Origin: Pseudomonas oryzihabitans
GTDB lineage: Bacteria; Pseudomonadota; Gammaproteobacteria; Pseudomonadales; Pseudomonadaceae
DNA: 64,000 nt
Assembly: GCF_024652905.1 (NCBI RefSeq)
Contig: NZ_CP102428.1
Location: forward strand, 4,014,001-4,078,000
Reading direction: 5' to 3'
In this document: positions 8,932 to 17,212 of the stretch, piece by piece
Layout: the number at the start of each line of letters is the position of its first letter
Position numbering within the stretch: the first letter of the stretch is position 1
The notes under the pieces: model-generated
The model's input: the letters and a program-made list of their open reading frames with translations, nothing else
What the model was told of the DNA's origin: nothing
Databases searched by the model: none
Program-made: the position numbers and the translations under genes

Positions 8932-10311
8932 TCAAGCGTGTTCGGCGACGGGGCTGGCCATCGGCCGGAAGGGGACGCCGGGCTTGTCCAGCCGCTCCAG
9001 AACCGATTCGAGGGCCTCGCGACTGGCATCGTTGTGGAACTGCCAGACCCCATAGATGCGTCCGGAAAAGGACGCTTCGCTGCCCAGTCGGGGGTCGACC
9101 GCCAACCCCGAACCCAGGCCGAACAGGTGCAGGCCCTTGAGGCGCTGGCCGTGCTGGTCCAGCGGGCTGCCGGCCGCGTCGGAATCCAGACCGCCGCGCA
9201 GGGTGCGCAGGGTCAGCGGACGACCGTCCTGGCAGCGCAGCTCGGGCACTATGGGTTGGTAACCCATGCCCTGAACCAGCAAGGCGGCGCTGTCGAACAG
9301 CGTCTGGGCGCTGGCGAGGCGCTCGGCGCTGCCATCCAGTTGCAGCGTCTTCACCTTGACCGGAGTGCCGCCGATGGCCTGACCGGCCAGGACCTGGCGA
9401 CCGATCTCGTGGGCTCGGTAGCGCAACCCGCCCGAGCGGTTGACCCGCTTGGAAATGGGGCAGATATCCTGCAACGGGTCGAAGTCATAGCCGGCGGCCA
9501 GGGCTTCGGCAGCGGTCTCGTAGAACAGTCGGATCGGCGAGCGATGGACCAGGGTCAGTTCGCGCAGGCCGTCGTGGTGCAGGGCACTGGCCAGGTTGTC
9601 CAGGGCGGAAAAGGCGCTGTGGGACCCGCCCACCACGCAGATCGGACCGCCATCCTTGAGCCGGGCACGATAGCGCTGGCGCAGGGCCTCGGGTTGCAGG
9701 CGCAGCAGGCTGTCGGAGCTGTCGATCGAGGCGCTCTGGGGCAGCTGCAGACCCATGGCCTGGCTGCTTTCCTCGAAGCTGGAGCGGGTCTGCTTGCCGC
9801 CCAGGTTCAGCACCAGGCTGGAGGTGCGCACGCGGCGGATGGCGCCAGCCTGTTCCAGCCAGACGACATAGCTCGAACCTTCGCAGGTGACCTCGGTGAT
9901 ACGGGTCTGGCGCCAGGTGGGGATGCCGTACTGGCGTTCCAGCCAGGGCAGGATCAGGCCGGCGGCCTGCTGGAAGAGCTGGCCGACGATGGGCAGCGCC
10001 GGCGCTTCCTGGGCATTCAACTTGAGGTGGCGAAAGGTCGGCGAGGCCTGCAGCGGCGCCAGGATGGGCGCCAACAGGGGGTCGCGCAGACAGTCCAGGA
10101 AGACGTCGCTCACCGAGTTGGCGATGATCTGATAGTCACCCAGCTTGCCGGCACCGAGTTCGGTCCCGGCGTCGACGATGATGGTGCCCGCCTGGGCCAG
10201 CTGCTCCAGGGCGCCACGCTTGATGGCATTGAACAGGAATCCCAGGCCCGCCGGACCAGCGCCGCCAATTAGACATCCTAATGTCGCTTCCGATAGATCA
10301 TTCCTTGCCAT
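8932..10311 (-). CDS. FAD-dependent oxidoreductase, N-hydroxylating-monooxygenase-like
   Basis: This 459-residue flavoprotein is the first gene of the exopolysaccharide operon. It has an N-terminal FAD dinucleotide-binding motif (GGAGPAGLG, about residues 17-25) and a second, probably NAD(P)H-binding, glycine motif (VVGGSHSAFSAL) in mid-protein. The layout resembles the IucD/PvdA/SidA lysine- or ornithine-N-hydroxylase fold, but no siderophore genes are nearby. An in-frame ATG exists 24 bp upstream, but GGAGAGG stands 8 nt before the ATG at 10311, which decides the start. Next to a sugar aminotransferase, oxidation of an amino sugar or its substituent is one possible role; that is speculation and the substrate is unknown. 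Confidence 0.8.
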   Translation of the reverse strand: MARNDLSEATLGCLIGGAGPAGLGFLFNAIKRGALEQLAQAGTIIVDAGTELGAGKLGDYQIIANSVSDVFLDCLRDPLLAPILAPLQASPTFRHLKLNAQEAPALPIVGQLFQQAAGLILPWLERQYGIPTWRQTRITEVTCEGSSYVVWLEQAGAIRRVRTSSLVLNLGGKQTRSSFEESSQAMGLQLPQSASIDSSDSLLRLQPEALRQRYRARLKDGGPICVVGGSHSAFSALDNLASALHHDGLRELTLVHRSPIRLFYETAAEALAAGYDFDPLQDICPISKRVNRSGGLRYRAHEIGRQVLAGQAIGGTPVKVKTLQLDGSAERLASAQTLFDSAALLVQGMGYQPIVPELRCQDGRPLTLRTLRGGLDSDAAGSPLDQHGQRLKGLHLFGLGSGLAVDPRLGSEASFSGRIYGVWQFHNDASREALESVLERLDKPGVPFRPMASPVAEHA

Positions 10312-10748
10312 CGGGGCATCCTCTCCGTGCGCCATCAGGGCGCAATTAACGTGGTTGAAACTGGCTTTCGCCGTGCCCGGCAGTCAGCAAAAAATGCAGC
10401 AGAGCTTTTTAATCTTTATTGAATAAATGACCGTCTGATGAACGTTGGTCAGGGCCCGCGACAGCCAGTGCGGATAACTAATGCTTGGTTGTCAGTGCCA
10501 GGACTTCGCCAACTTGCTCGAGACTGTCTAGCGAGCGCTTTCCACTCTTTTTCGAACTGATCCGAACCAGCACGCAGGGCGCTGAAGCCCGCGGTAGCTT
10601 GTTTGCCCGCACCGCCATTCGCTTGCCTGTTTCAGGCAAGACCGAAGTTGCGTGAGCAAAGAGAATTAAGTCCAGTTCAGATGACATCCATGTAGTCCTG
10701 CAGGTGCTCGCTGGCACGGTGATCGTCCCGCTCTGTCCAGCGCCTGGG

Positions 10749-10768
10749 CATGGCTACCGCACAGGTTT
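10749..10768 (-). promoter_or_regulatory. ops-like element, promoter-distal copy
   Basis: Read on the minus strand this is AAACCTGTGCGGTAGCCATG. It contains GCGGTAGC, identical to positions 2-9 of the E. coli ops core GGCGGTAGCGT, the non-template DNA signal that recruits RfaH to paused polymerase. It differs from ops at the flanking bases (CA in place of GT after the core). It lies about 440 bp upstream of the first gene of an operon that encodes an RfaH-like protein. Function is inferred from the motif match and context. Confidence 0.55.
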
Positions 10769-10802
10769 ACCGCGTCTTGGCTGGTAACTGGTCCGGTTCG
10801 GA

Positions 10803-10822
10803 CATGGCTACCGCACGGGTTT
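10803..10822 (-). promoter_or_regulatory. ops-like element, promoter-proximal copy
   Basis: Read on the minus strand this is AAACCCGTGCGGTAGCCATG, identical to the second copy at 10749-10768 in 19 of 20 positions; the two start 54 bp apart. The shared block contains the ops core GCGGTAGC. Flanking sequence between the copies is not conserved, which suggests that the 20-bp block itself is what is maintained. It would be the first of the two elements met by polymerase coming from the candidate promoter at 11030-11002. Confidence 0.55.
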
Positions 10823-11001
10823 GCACCTGGACGGAATGAGCAGAGGGTTTAGTTACCGATATCAAGGCCTGACAACGCAACGTCCAGAAACTTGAGAAAC
10901 CATCGGCGAGACGCAGAGGAGGGGGAGGTAATGCTGTCTTCCCTGACCTGTACGGCAGCAGATTCAGCGCGCAATCCCAGCGCTACTTCGAATCTGCGGC
11001 A

Positions 11002-11030
11002 ATGATTGTCAAAAGGGTTTGGACTGTCAA
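11002..11030 (-). promoter_or_regulatory. candidate sigma-70 promoter of the exopolysaccharide operon
   Basis: On the minus strand TTGACA (11030-11025) is followed after a 17-bp spacer by AATCAT (11007-11002), which matches TATAAT at four of six positions. Transcription from here would pass both ops-like elements about 175-250 nt downstream before reaching the first gene at 10311. The -35 match is perfect but the -10 is mediocre, so this is only the best candidate found by eye. Confidence 0.35.
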
Positions 11031-11271
11031 CGCGAGGTCCGGCAGGGGAAGTTGGTCAGCGAGACGGCCATTACTGCTGTTGTTCTTAGGGAATAGACGG
11101 CCAAATGAGGTGTGCTTGGCAAAAAACCGTCGGCTCCCGAAGTTTTTGGTGAAGGGGGTCGCAAAGCACCTGCTAATGCGGGCTGCAAGTGTGACGAATA
11201 TTTTGACGATTGGTTAACAGAATCGAAGGAGCAAGCAGACGGCTGGCAAGCGCGAAAAACTCAGCTTTTCA

Positions 11272-11994
11272 TTATTTAGTATTACTATTTTTCGGTCTGC
11301 CTGACCATCCCTCCAGCACGGCGGGAAGCTCGCTCAGGCTGCGGACCTCCGCATCCGGTTTGCCGGGGCCCTGCCAGGGATGCTGCAAGGGGTTGAACCA
11401 GACCGCGCGGATACCGGCGCGCTGGGCGCCCTCGACATCATCCACGGGGTTGTCCCCGACGTGCACGGTGGCCTCGGCGGGAATGCCGGTGAGGCGCAGG
11501 GCTTCGCGAAAGGGCGTGGGGTCGGGCTTGCCGACACCCAGTTGCTCGGCATTCAGGGCGAAGCGGAAGTAGTCGGCCAGGCCGATGGTCTGGACGTCCG
11601 CATTGCCATTGGTAAGCACGCCCAGGGTGTAGCGATCGGCCAGTTGCTCCAGGGTGGGGTGGACGTCGTCGAACAAGGTGACCTGCTGGCGGGCGGCCAG
11701 GTAGACCGCGAAGCCCGCTTCGGCCAGCTGGGCGGCCTCGGGTTCGCCATAGCCGGCATCGAGCAGTGCCTGGTGGATGACCCGGCGGCGCATCTCGCTG
11801 ACCCGGTGCTTGAGCCCGGCGTCCTGCTGCAGCAGGCGATCACGGATCGCCCAGAGGTGCTCCACCGGAACGCTGCCCAGCCGCGGAGCGGCATCGGCGA
11901 ACCAGTCGCGCAGCAGGGCTTCCGCGGAATGAATGACGGGAGCGATTTCCCAGAGGGTGTCGTCGAGGTCGAAGGTCACGAGGCGAATCGTCAT
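11272..11994 (-). CDS. yigB: HAD-superfamily phosphatase YigB
   Basis: This 240-residue HAD hydrolase has the nucleophile motif FDLDDTLW at residues 8-15, the conserved lysine in '[10 protein letters not shown]' and the acidic motif [14 protein letters not shown]. coli YigB dephosphorylates 5-amino-6-(5-phosphoribitylamino)uracil in riboflavin synthesis and FMN. The same neighbour order is found in enterobacteria (dapF-yigA-xerC-yigB), which supports the name. Its ATG overlaps the xerC stop by 4 bp. It is the last gene of the lptM-lysA-dapF-DUF484-xerC-yigB operon. Exact substrate is inferred from synteny. Confidence 0.88.
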   Translation of the reverse strand: MTIRLVTFDLDDTLWEIAPVIHSAEALLRDWFADAAPRLGSVPVEHLWAIRDRLLQQDAGLKHRVSEMRRRVIHQALLDAGYGEPEAAQLAEAGFAVYLAARQQVTLFDDVHPTLEQLADRYTLGVLTNGNADVQTIGLADYFRFALNAEQLGVGKPDPTPFREALRLTGIPAEATVHVGDNPVDDVEGAQRAGIRAVWFNPLQHPWQGPGKPDAEVRSLSELPAVLEGWSGRPKNSNTK

Positions 11995-12884
11995 CGGCTG
12001 GCCTTGCGCTTGGCGCGGGGGTGCGCCTTGTCATAGACCTCGGCGAGCTGGCCGAAGTCCAGGTGGGTGTAGATCTGGGTGGTGGCGATGTCGGCGTGGC
12101 CGAGTAGCTCCTGCACCGCGCGCAGATCGCCGGAGGCGCTGAGCATGTGGCTGGCGAAGCTGTGCCTGAGCATGTGCGGATGCAGGTGCTGGCCCAGTTC
12201 GCGGACGCCGGCCTCGCGCACCCGCAGCTGCACCGCGCGGGGCGTCAGCCGCAGACCGCGCTGGCCGATGAACAGGGCATCGTCACGCGGGGCGGCCTGG
12301 AGTCTGACCTTGAGCCAGGTCTCCAGGGCGTCGCGGGCCTTGCTGCCGATGGGCAGCACCCGTTCCTTGTTGCCCTTGCCGCGCACCTGAACCAGGCCCT
12401 GGGCCAGGTCCACATCCGCCAGGTCCAGACCCACCAGTTCGGACAGCCGCAGCCCGGAGCTGTAGAAGAGCTCCAGCAGGGCCTGGTCGCGCAGGGCGAG
12501 AAAGTCGTCTTCCACGGCGCCGTCGAGCAGCTGCATGGAGCGGTCGACGTCGAGCACCTTGGGCAGGGCCTTCTGGGCTTTGGGCGGCGAGAGCCCGTGG
12601 GCCGGGTCCTGGCTGCAGTGACCTTCGCGGATCAGGTAGAGATAGAAGCCGCGACAGGCTGAAAGCAATCGCGCCAGGCTGCGGCTGGAGGCACCGGCCC
12701 GGTGCAGCTGGGCGATCAGGGCGCGCAGGCGGCGACTGTCCAGGCCGCCCCAGTCGCTCAGCCCCTCGGCTTCGACGAAGGTCAGCAGCTTGCGCAGATC
12801 GCGGCGGTAGCCGTCGAGGGTGTGGGGCGAAACCTGGCGTTCCAGGCGCAGATGGTCGAGATAGGCATCGAGCTGGATCTGCAT
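11991..12884 (-). CDS. xerC: site-specific tyrosine recombinase XerC
   Basis: This 297-residue recombinase, with XerD, resolves chromosome dimers at dif during cell division. The N-terminal SAM-like core-binding domain covers about residues 1-90. The catalytic domain shows the Arg of 'SSGLRLSEL', the Lys of 'RGKGNKERV', the HxxR of [10 protein letters not shown], the second His of [10 protein letters not shown] and the nucleophilic Tyr of 'IYTHLDF'. Length and position next to dapF and a DUF484 gene match other pseudomonads, where the gene is also called sss. It overlaps yigB by 4 bp and follows the DUF484 gene by 15 bp. Confidence 0.96.
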   Translation of the reverse strand: MQIQLDAYLDHLRLERQVSPHTLDGYRRDLRKLLTFVEAEGLSDWGGLDSRRLRALIAQLHRAGASSRSLARLLSACRGFYLYLIREGHCSQDPAHGLSPPKAQKALPKVLDVDRSMQLLDGAVEDDFLALRDQALLELFYSSGLRLSELVGLDLADVDLAQGLVQVRGKGNKERVLPIGSKARDALETWLKVRLQAAPRDDALFIGQRGLRLTPRAVQLRVREAGVRELGQHLHPHMLRHSFASHMLSASGDLRAVQELLGHADIATTQIYTHLDFGQLAEVYDKAHPRAKRKASR

Positions 12885-12899
12885 GCTCCGCTCCCGGGC

Positions 12900-13586
12900 T
12901 CAGCGCACCGTGCGCAAGGGGACGGGGAAGCGGGGCAGTACCCGCGCCAGGACTTCCGCCACATGGCTCAGGAACAGCGTGCCCAGGCTGCTGCGATAGT
13001 GCTGGGGGTCGGGGCTGCCGATCGCCAGGACCCCATGCAGGCCCTGGTGGGAGAGGGCGGCGACGGCAGCCGAGCCGACTTCTTCCTTGGCCGAGTCACC
13101 GAACAGGAAGGCCAGTTCGTGGGCGCGCAGGACGCCACTGGTGGTCTTCTCACCACCCAGCAGGCCGCCGATCACCTTTTGCGCTTCGGCGGGGGTGACG
13201 CTGCGGCCGACCGGCAGCGGGTGCTCGTGGAACAGGATGAGGCCGACGTAGGGCACCTTGAACTCATGACGCAGGCTGTCCTCGACGGTGCCGATCACCT
13301 CTTCGAGGCTGTTGGCGTCCAGCAGGCCGATGATCAGCCGGCGGGTCTTGTCGAACAGCCGGTCGTTGTCCCGGGCCACGTCCATCAGGTGGGCCAGGCG
13401 ATGGCGCATCTCGCCGTTGCGATCGCGCAGCAGGCCGAGTTGCCGCTCGACCAGGGAGATGGCGGTCCCCCGCTGGTGGGGGACACGCATCTCCGCCAGC
13501 AGCTCTTCGCGATCGGCGAAGAAGTGCGGGTGGTCCAGCAGCCAGTCGGCGACCTGGTCCGCGGTCAGTTCGGGGGTATCGCTCAT
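12900..13586 (-). CDS. DUF484 family protein (YigA-like)
   Basis: This 228-residue protein belongs to the DUF484 family, which sits between dapF and xerC in gammaproteobacteria. The N-terminus ([17 protein letters not shown]) and the GAF-like middle are recognisable. No catalytic motif is known, and a GAF-like ligand-binding fold is the usual suggestion. Its ATG overlaps the dapF stop by 4 bp, so the two are co-translated. Function is unknown. Confidence 0.9.
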   Translation of the reverse strand: MSDTPELTADQVADWLLDHPHFFADREELLAEMRVPHQRGTAISLVERQLGLLRDRNGEMRHRLAHLMDVARDNDRLFDKTRRLIIGLLDANSLEEVIGTVEDSLRHEFKVPYVGLILFHEHPLPVGRSVTPAEAQKVIGGLLGGEKTTSGVLRAHELAFLFGDSAKEEVGSAAVAALSHQGLHGVLAIGSPDPQHYRSSLGTLFLSHVAEVLARVLPRFPVPLRTVR

Positions 13587-14413
13587 ACTCTTACCTGGCC
13601 TTCATAGACACGGGTGGCCGGACCGGTCATGAGCACCGGTTGGCCGACGCCGTCCCACTCGATGTTGAGCAGACCGCCTGGCAACTCGATGCTGACCGGC
13701 GATTTCAGCCAGCCCTGGCGAATCCCGGCCACGGCGGCGGCGCAGGCGCCGGTACCGCAGGCGCGGGTTTCGCCGACACCGCGCTCCCAGACCCGCAGGC
13801 GGGCGCGCTGGGCGTCGATGATCTGCAGGAAGCCGATGTTGGCCTTTTGCGGAAAGCGCGGATGGCACTCCAGCTTGGGCCCGAGGGTGAGCACCGGCGC
13901 CTGGTCGACGTCGGCGACCCGCAGCACACCGTGGGGGTTGCCCATGGAGACCACCGCCAGCTCGACCGTCTCGCCCTCGACCTGGACGGCATGGCTCAGG
14001 GTCTCAGCCTCGGCGATGAAGGGGATCTCGGCGGTCTGCAGGCGCGGTGCGCCCATGTCGACACGCACCTGGCCATCGCCCTTGAGGTGCAATTCGATGA
14101 TGCCGCTCTTGGTTTCGACGCGGATCTGTTTCTTGACCGTCAGGCGCTTATCGAAGACGAAGCGGGCGAAGCAGCGGGCGCCATTGCCGCACTGTTCGAC
14201 CTCGGAACCATCGGCGTTGAAGATGCGATAGCGAAAGTCCACGTCCGGCGTGGTCGGGGTTTCGACGATCAGCAACTGGTCGAAGCCAATCCCGGTGTTT
14301 CTATCTCCCCACAGACGGACGTGCTTGGGCTGGATGTGCGCGTGCTGGCTGATCAGGTCGAGGACCATGAAATCGTTGCCCAGACCGTGCATCTTGGTGA
14401 AGCGCAGTTGCAT
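13583..14413 (-). CDS. dapF: diaminopimelate epimerase
   Basis: This 276-residue enzyme converts LL-diaminopimelate to the meso form for peptidoglycan and lysine synthesis. The start [15 protein letters not shown] is the family start. The two catalytic cysteines lie in '[11 protein letters not shown]' and 'ACGTGACA'. The frame is open 30 codons further upstream, but GAGGGGAG lies just before the ATG at 14413. lysA lies 10 bp upstream, so the last two steps of lysine synthesis are encoded together. Confidence 0.97.
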   Translation of the reverse strand: MQLRFTKMHGLGNDFMVLDLISQHAHIQPKHVRLWGDRNTGIGFDQLLIVETPTTPDVDFRYRIFNADGSEVEQCGNGARCFARFVFDKRLTVKKQIRVETKSGIIELHLKGDGQVRVDMGAPRLQTAEIPFIAEAETLSHAVQVEGETVELAVVSMGNPHGVLRVADVDQAPVLTLGPKLECHPRFPQKANIGFLQIIDAQRARLRVWERGVGETRACGTGACAAAVAGIRQGWLKSPVSIELPGGLLNIEWDGVGQPVLMTGPATRVYEGQVRV

Positions 14414-14423
14414 GGAACTCCCC

Positions 14424-15671
14424 TCAGGCCGGCAGCCGGCTCTCGCCTGTGAAGAGTTCTTCCAGCGTCTCGCGCCGACGGACCAGGTGCACCTGATCGC
14501 CATCCACCATCACCTCGGCCGCACGGCCGCGGGTGTTGTAGTTGGAACTCATGGTAAAGCCATAGGCCCCGGCGGAGCGGATGGCCAGCAGATCGCCTTC
14601 GGCCAGCACCAGCTCGCGGTCCTTGGCGAGGAAGTCGCCGGTCTCGCAGATGGGACCGACCAGGTCGTAGCGGCGGGCTTCGCCCTGGCGCGCGACCACC
14701 GGCTCCACCGCCATCCAGGCCTGGTACAGCGCCGGACGGATGAGATCGTTCATCGCCGCGTCGACGATGGCGAAATCCTTGTGGGTGGTGTGCTTGAGGT
14801 ATTCCACGCGGGTCAGCAGGACGCCGGCGTTGGCCACGATGAAGCGGCCCGGCTCGAACACCAGGGTCAGGCTGCGCCCGGCGATGCGCTCGCGGATGGC
14901 CTGGATGTAGTCGCCGGCCAGCGGCGGTTGTTCGTCGCGATAGCGCACGCCCAGGCCGCCGCCGAGATCCAGGTGGCGCAAAACGATGCCGCGCTCGGCG
15001 AGGCGATCGATCAGCGCCAGGAGTCGGTCGAGGGCGTCGAGGAAGGGCGGCAGGGTAGTGAGCTGGGAGCCGATATGGCAGTCCACACCGAGGATTTCCA
15101 GGTTCGGCAACGCGGCGGCGCGGGCGTAGACCGCCTCGGCGTCGGCGATGTCGATGCCGAACTTGTTTTCCTTGAGACCGGTGGAGATGTAGGGATGGGT
15201 GCCAGCGTCGACGTCGGGATTGACCCGCAGCGAGATCGGCGCGACCACGTTCAGTTCGGCGGCCACCTGCTGCAGCCGTTCCAGCTCGTCGGTGGATTCG
15301 ACGTTGAAGCAGTGCACGCCCACTTCCAGGGCGCGGCGCATGTCGTCACGGGTCTTGCCGACCCCGGAGAACACCACCCGGTGCGGATCGCCACCGGCGG
15401 CCAGGACGCGCTCCAGTTCGCCGCGGGAAACGATGTCGAAGCCGGCGCCGAGGCGGGCCAGGACATTGAGCACGCCGAGGTTGGAGTTGGCCTTTACGGC
15501 GAAACAGACCAGGTGCGGCAGACCGGCCAGCGCATCGGTATAGGCGCGGTACTGGCCCTCGATGTGCGCTCGCGAATAGACGTAGGCGGGGGTGCCGAAT
15601 TCCTGCGCCACAGCGCTCAGGGCTACCCCTTCCGCATGCAGTTCACCTGCACGGACAGCGAAGACTTCCAT
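14424..15671 (-). CDS. lysA: diaminopimelate decarboxylase
   Basis: This 415-residue PLP enzyme of fold type III makes lysine from meso-diaminopimelate. The PLP lysine is in 'CFAVKANSN' near residue 59. Other marks are the glycine-rich phosphate loop in '[11 protein letters not shown]', HIGSQL, and 'CETGD' from the active-site cysteine segment of the dimer partner. It starts 9 bp after the lptM stop and is followed by dapF. Confidence 0.97.
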   Translation of the reverse strand: MEVFAVRAGELHAEGVALSAVAQEFGTPAYVYSRAHIEGQYRAYTDALAGLPHLVCFAVKANSNLGVLNVLARLGAGFDIVSRGELERVLAAGGDPHRVVFSGVGKTRDDMRRALEVGVHCFNVESTDELERLQQVAAELNVVAPISLRVNPDVDAGTHPYISTGLKENKFGIDIADAEAVYARAAALPNLEILGVDCHIGSQLTTLPPFLDALDRLLALIDRLAERGIVLRHLDLGGGLGVRYRDEQPPLAGDYIQAIRERIAGRSLTLVFEPGRFIVANAGVLLTRVEYLKHTTHKDFAIVDAAMNDLIRPALYQAWMAVEPVVARQGEARRYDLVGPICETGDFLAKDRELVLAEGDLLAIRSAGAYGFTMSSNYNTRGRAAEVMVDGDQVHLVRRRETLEELFTGESRLPA

Positions 15672-15680
15672 GATGGCTCC

Positions 15681-15806
15681 CTAGAACACGTCGTGGCGGT
15701 GTTCTTTGGCGGCTTTCTGGTCGTCGGGCAGGTACAGCGGGCCTTTCTGACCGCAGCCGGCCAGCAGGCAGGCGCAGGCGATGAAGAGGAGAGACAGGCG
15801 CTTCAT
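15681..15806 (-). CDS. lptM: LptM-type small lipoprotein (LppL/YifL)
   Basis: A 41-residue lipoprotein begins [18 protein letters not shown] with a lipobox LLAGC, so Cys18 would be the lipidated N-terminus, followed by [11 protein letters not shown]. This CGxKGPLY-P pattern marks the LptM family (formerly YifL; LppL in P. aeruginosa). LptM in E. coli associates with LptD and promotes its disulphide maturation in the outer membrane. The gene precedes lysA here and dapF in E. coli. It is too short for many gene finders. A -10-like TATACT lies at 15848-15843 on the minus strand, 37 bp before the ATG. Confidence 0.9.
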   Translation of the reverse strand: MKRLSLLFIACACLLAGCGQKGPLYLPDDQKAAKEHRHDVF

Positions 15807-15976
15807 GACGCTAAACCTATGCGAAAAGATGATATTGCACCGAGTATAACGGGGTTGAGCGACTCTTTGACACGCCCGGATGGCTGAAGCGCAGCTGCCG
15901 GCAACAGCTGCGACTGGACGCCATCTGGGCGGCCCGCTACCGTGCGGCGATTGTTTCCCTTCTTTCGAGGATCGTC

Positions 15977-16306
15977 ATGAGCCGGCTCAGCGAAGCGCAA
16001 TTCCATCACCTCGTCGACCAGACCCAGCGCCAGGTCGAAGACGCCTATGACGACAGCGGGCTGGACCTCGATCTGGAAAATGCCGGTGGCGTGCTGACGA
16101 TCAAGTTCGACAACGGCAGCCAGGTGATTCTCAGCCGCCAGCCCCCGCTGGTGCAGCTCTGGGTGGCGGCGCGGTCGGGTGGCTATCACTTCGACTGGGA
16201 TGGCCAGAGCTGGATCTGCGACACCTCGTCCGAGACCCTCGGTGCGCTGCTGGTGCGGGTGACCCTGGAGCAGACCGGCGAGAGCGTCGCCTTACCCGGG
16301 CTCTGA
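15977..16306 (+). CDS. cyaY: iron-sulphur cluster assembly protein CyaY (bacterial frataxin)
   Basis: This 109-residue protein has the frataxin fold signature: the acidic first helix (VEDAYDDSGLDLDLE), the strand 'GVLTIKFDNGSQVILSRQ' and 'GYHFDWDGQSWI'. CyaY binds iron and modulates IscS activity during Fe-S assembly. GAGGATC lies just before the ATG. The gene is divergent from the lptM operon and is followed by an intrinsic terminator at 16364-16392. This is the usual pseudomonad location. Confidence 0.94.
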   Translation: MSRLSEAQFHHLVDQTQRQVEDAYDDSGLDLDLENAGGVLTIKFDNGSQVILSRQPPLVQLWVAARSGGYHFDWDGQSWICDTSSETLGALLVRVTLEQTGESVALPGL

Positions 16307-16363
16307 CGACCTGCGGTCGGTGCGGCTTGACCGCTGCCGCGACCCTTGTGCTAGCGTGACCTG

Positions 16364-16392
16364 ACGGCGCCTTTCGAGCGCCGTTTTCTTTT
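16364..16392 (+). terminator. intrinsic terminator after cyaY
   Basis: A perfect 7-bp stem ACGGCGC/GCGCCGT (16364-16370 and 16378-16384) with a 7-nt loop is followed by TTTCTTTT. It lies 57 bp after the cyaY stop and before rnk. Confidence 0.8.
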
Positions 16393-16498
16393 GCCGCCCC
16401 TGTCGCGGCTTCCCACTGGGCGTCCGTTGCCCGTCATCCCGTTGGTCCGCCGCTGCTCGCGGCAGGGGCCGCGTCGTCTTGTCCTCCAGGAGTCCGCC

Positions 16499-16882
16499 AT
16501 GCGCCATGCATCGCCCATTACCGTTTCCGCCGTCGATCTGTCCCGTCTCGAAAGGCTGCTCGACGCCCTGCCCGAATTCGGGCCCGTGGCCGAGGCCCTG
16601 GACGAGGAACTGGCCCAGGCGCGGGTAGTGGCGCCCGAGGAGATCGGTGCGGTGGTCACCATGAATTCGCGGGTGCGTTGCCGCGAGACCGATACCGGCA
16701 AGGAGTACCAGGTGGTGCTGGTCTATCCGGAGGACGCTGGTGGCGAGGGGCGGGTCTCGGTGCTGGCGCCGGCCGGCAGCGCGCTGCTCGGCGCGACGCC
16801 CGGCGAGCGCCTCAGCTGGCCGGTACCCGGCGGCAAGGAGCAGCAGGTGGAACTGCTGGCGCTGGAGCCGGCCGAGGCCTAG
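16499..16882 (+). CDS. rnk: regulator of nucleoside diphosphate kinase Rnk
   Basis: This 127-residue protein has a short N-terminal coiled coil and a GreA/GreB-like C-terminal domain (about residues 50-122, 'GAVVTMNSRVRCRETDTGKE'). Rnk-family proteins bind RNA polymerase near the secondary channel, and in Pseudomonas Rnk affects nucleoside diphosphate kinase levels and alginate. The ATG at 16499 is preceded by CCAGGAG. An upstream open extension is unlikely because it would overlap the cyaY terminator. Its stop overlaps the convergent small gene by 4 bp. Confidence 0.9.
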   Translation: MRHASPITVSAVDLSRLERLLDALPEFGPVAEALDEELAQARVVAPEEIGAVVTMNSRVRCRETDTGKEYQVVLVYPEDAGGEGRVSVLAPAGSALLGATPGERLSWPVPGGKEQQVELLALEPAEA

Positions 16883-17157
16883 TCGTCCGCGACCTCGGGC
16901 AGTTCCGGTAGGGCCCGTAGCAGGCGCTCGTAGTGGGCGCCGTCGAAGGGACGGTCGGCGTCGAGCATGGCGGCGATCTCGTAGGACAGCGCCTGGGCCA
17001 TCAGCAGCACGGCCTCTTCGCGCTCGTAGCCGACCAGGGTCAGCTTGTTGAGTACGGCCTGGACATAATCCGGCTCGCCGGCGGCGAGCTGGTTCTCCAC
17101 CGCTTCGATCAGATGGGAGGAGACAAAGGATTCTTCGTCATCAGCGTGGTCAATCAT
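16879..17157 (-). CDS. small conserved acidic protein of unknown function
   Basis: A 92-residue acidic protein starts MIDHADDEESFVSSHLIEAV, with AAGG before the ATG at 17157. It is predicted to be helical and has no membrane segment or known motif. It lies between rnk and corA, convergent with rnk (4-bp overlap of the stop codons) and divergent from corA. Codon use looks normal for the neighbourhood, so I take it as a real gene. I do not recognise a function. Confidence 0.75.
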   Translation of the reverse strand: MIDHADDEESFVSSHLIEAVENQLAAGEPDYVQAVLNKLTLVGYEREEAVLLMAQALSYEIAAMLDADRPFDGAHYERLLRALPELPEVADD

Positions 17158-17212
17158 GTCTGGATACCTTTTGTTACAGTGCGACCCCTGATTCTGGCCT
17201 GGAGTCTTCTCG

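Larger units (their letters stand above)
10312..11271. other. 960-bp non-coding leader and intergenic region
   Basis: No well-supported gene is seen here. The stretch is locally less GC-rich than its neighbours, for example at 10380-10440 and 11080-11280. On the minus strand, reading towards the exopolysaccharide operon, it holds a candidate promoter (11030-11002), two 20-bp ops-like repeats (10822-10803 and 10768-10749) and a perfect 8-bp hairpin with a 3-nt loop (10622-10640, CTTGCCTG/CAGGCAAG). A further GCGGTAGC occurs on the plus strand at 10591-10598. Short frames of 71-79 codons exist on both strands but have no credible ribosome binding site or recognisable family. Confidence 0.7.

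Noticed and set aside
10478-10717. 79-codon open frame on the minus strand in the polysaccharide leader
   Set aside because: It lies downstream of the ops-like sites, has no ribosome binding site or recognisable family, and its composition looks non-coding. A leader peptide cannot be excluded, but there is no positive support.
11002-11217. 71-codon open frame on the plus strand
   Set aside because: It overlaps the candidate promoter region, lacks a ribosome binding site and has basic, low-complexity-like content with no known family.
12807-12818. Further GCGGTAGC inside xerC as an ops element
   Set aside because: It is within a conserved coding sequence and occurs once. An 8-mer is expected a few times by chance in a window this long and GC-rich.
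16327-16357. TTGACC...TAGCGT as an rnk promoter
   Set aside because: The spacing is 19 bp, the -10 match is poor, and the transcript would run straight into the terminator at 16364-16392.
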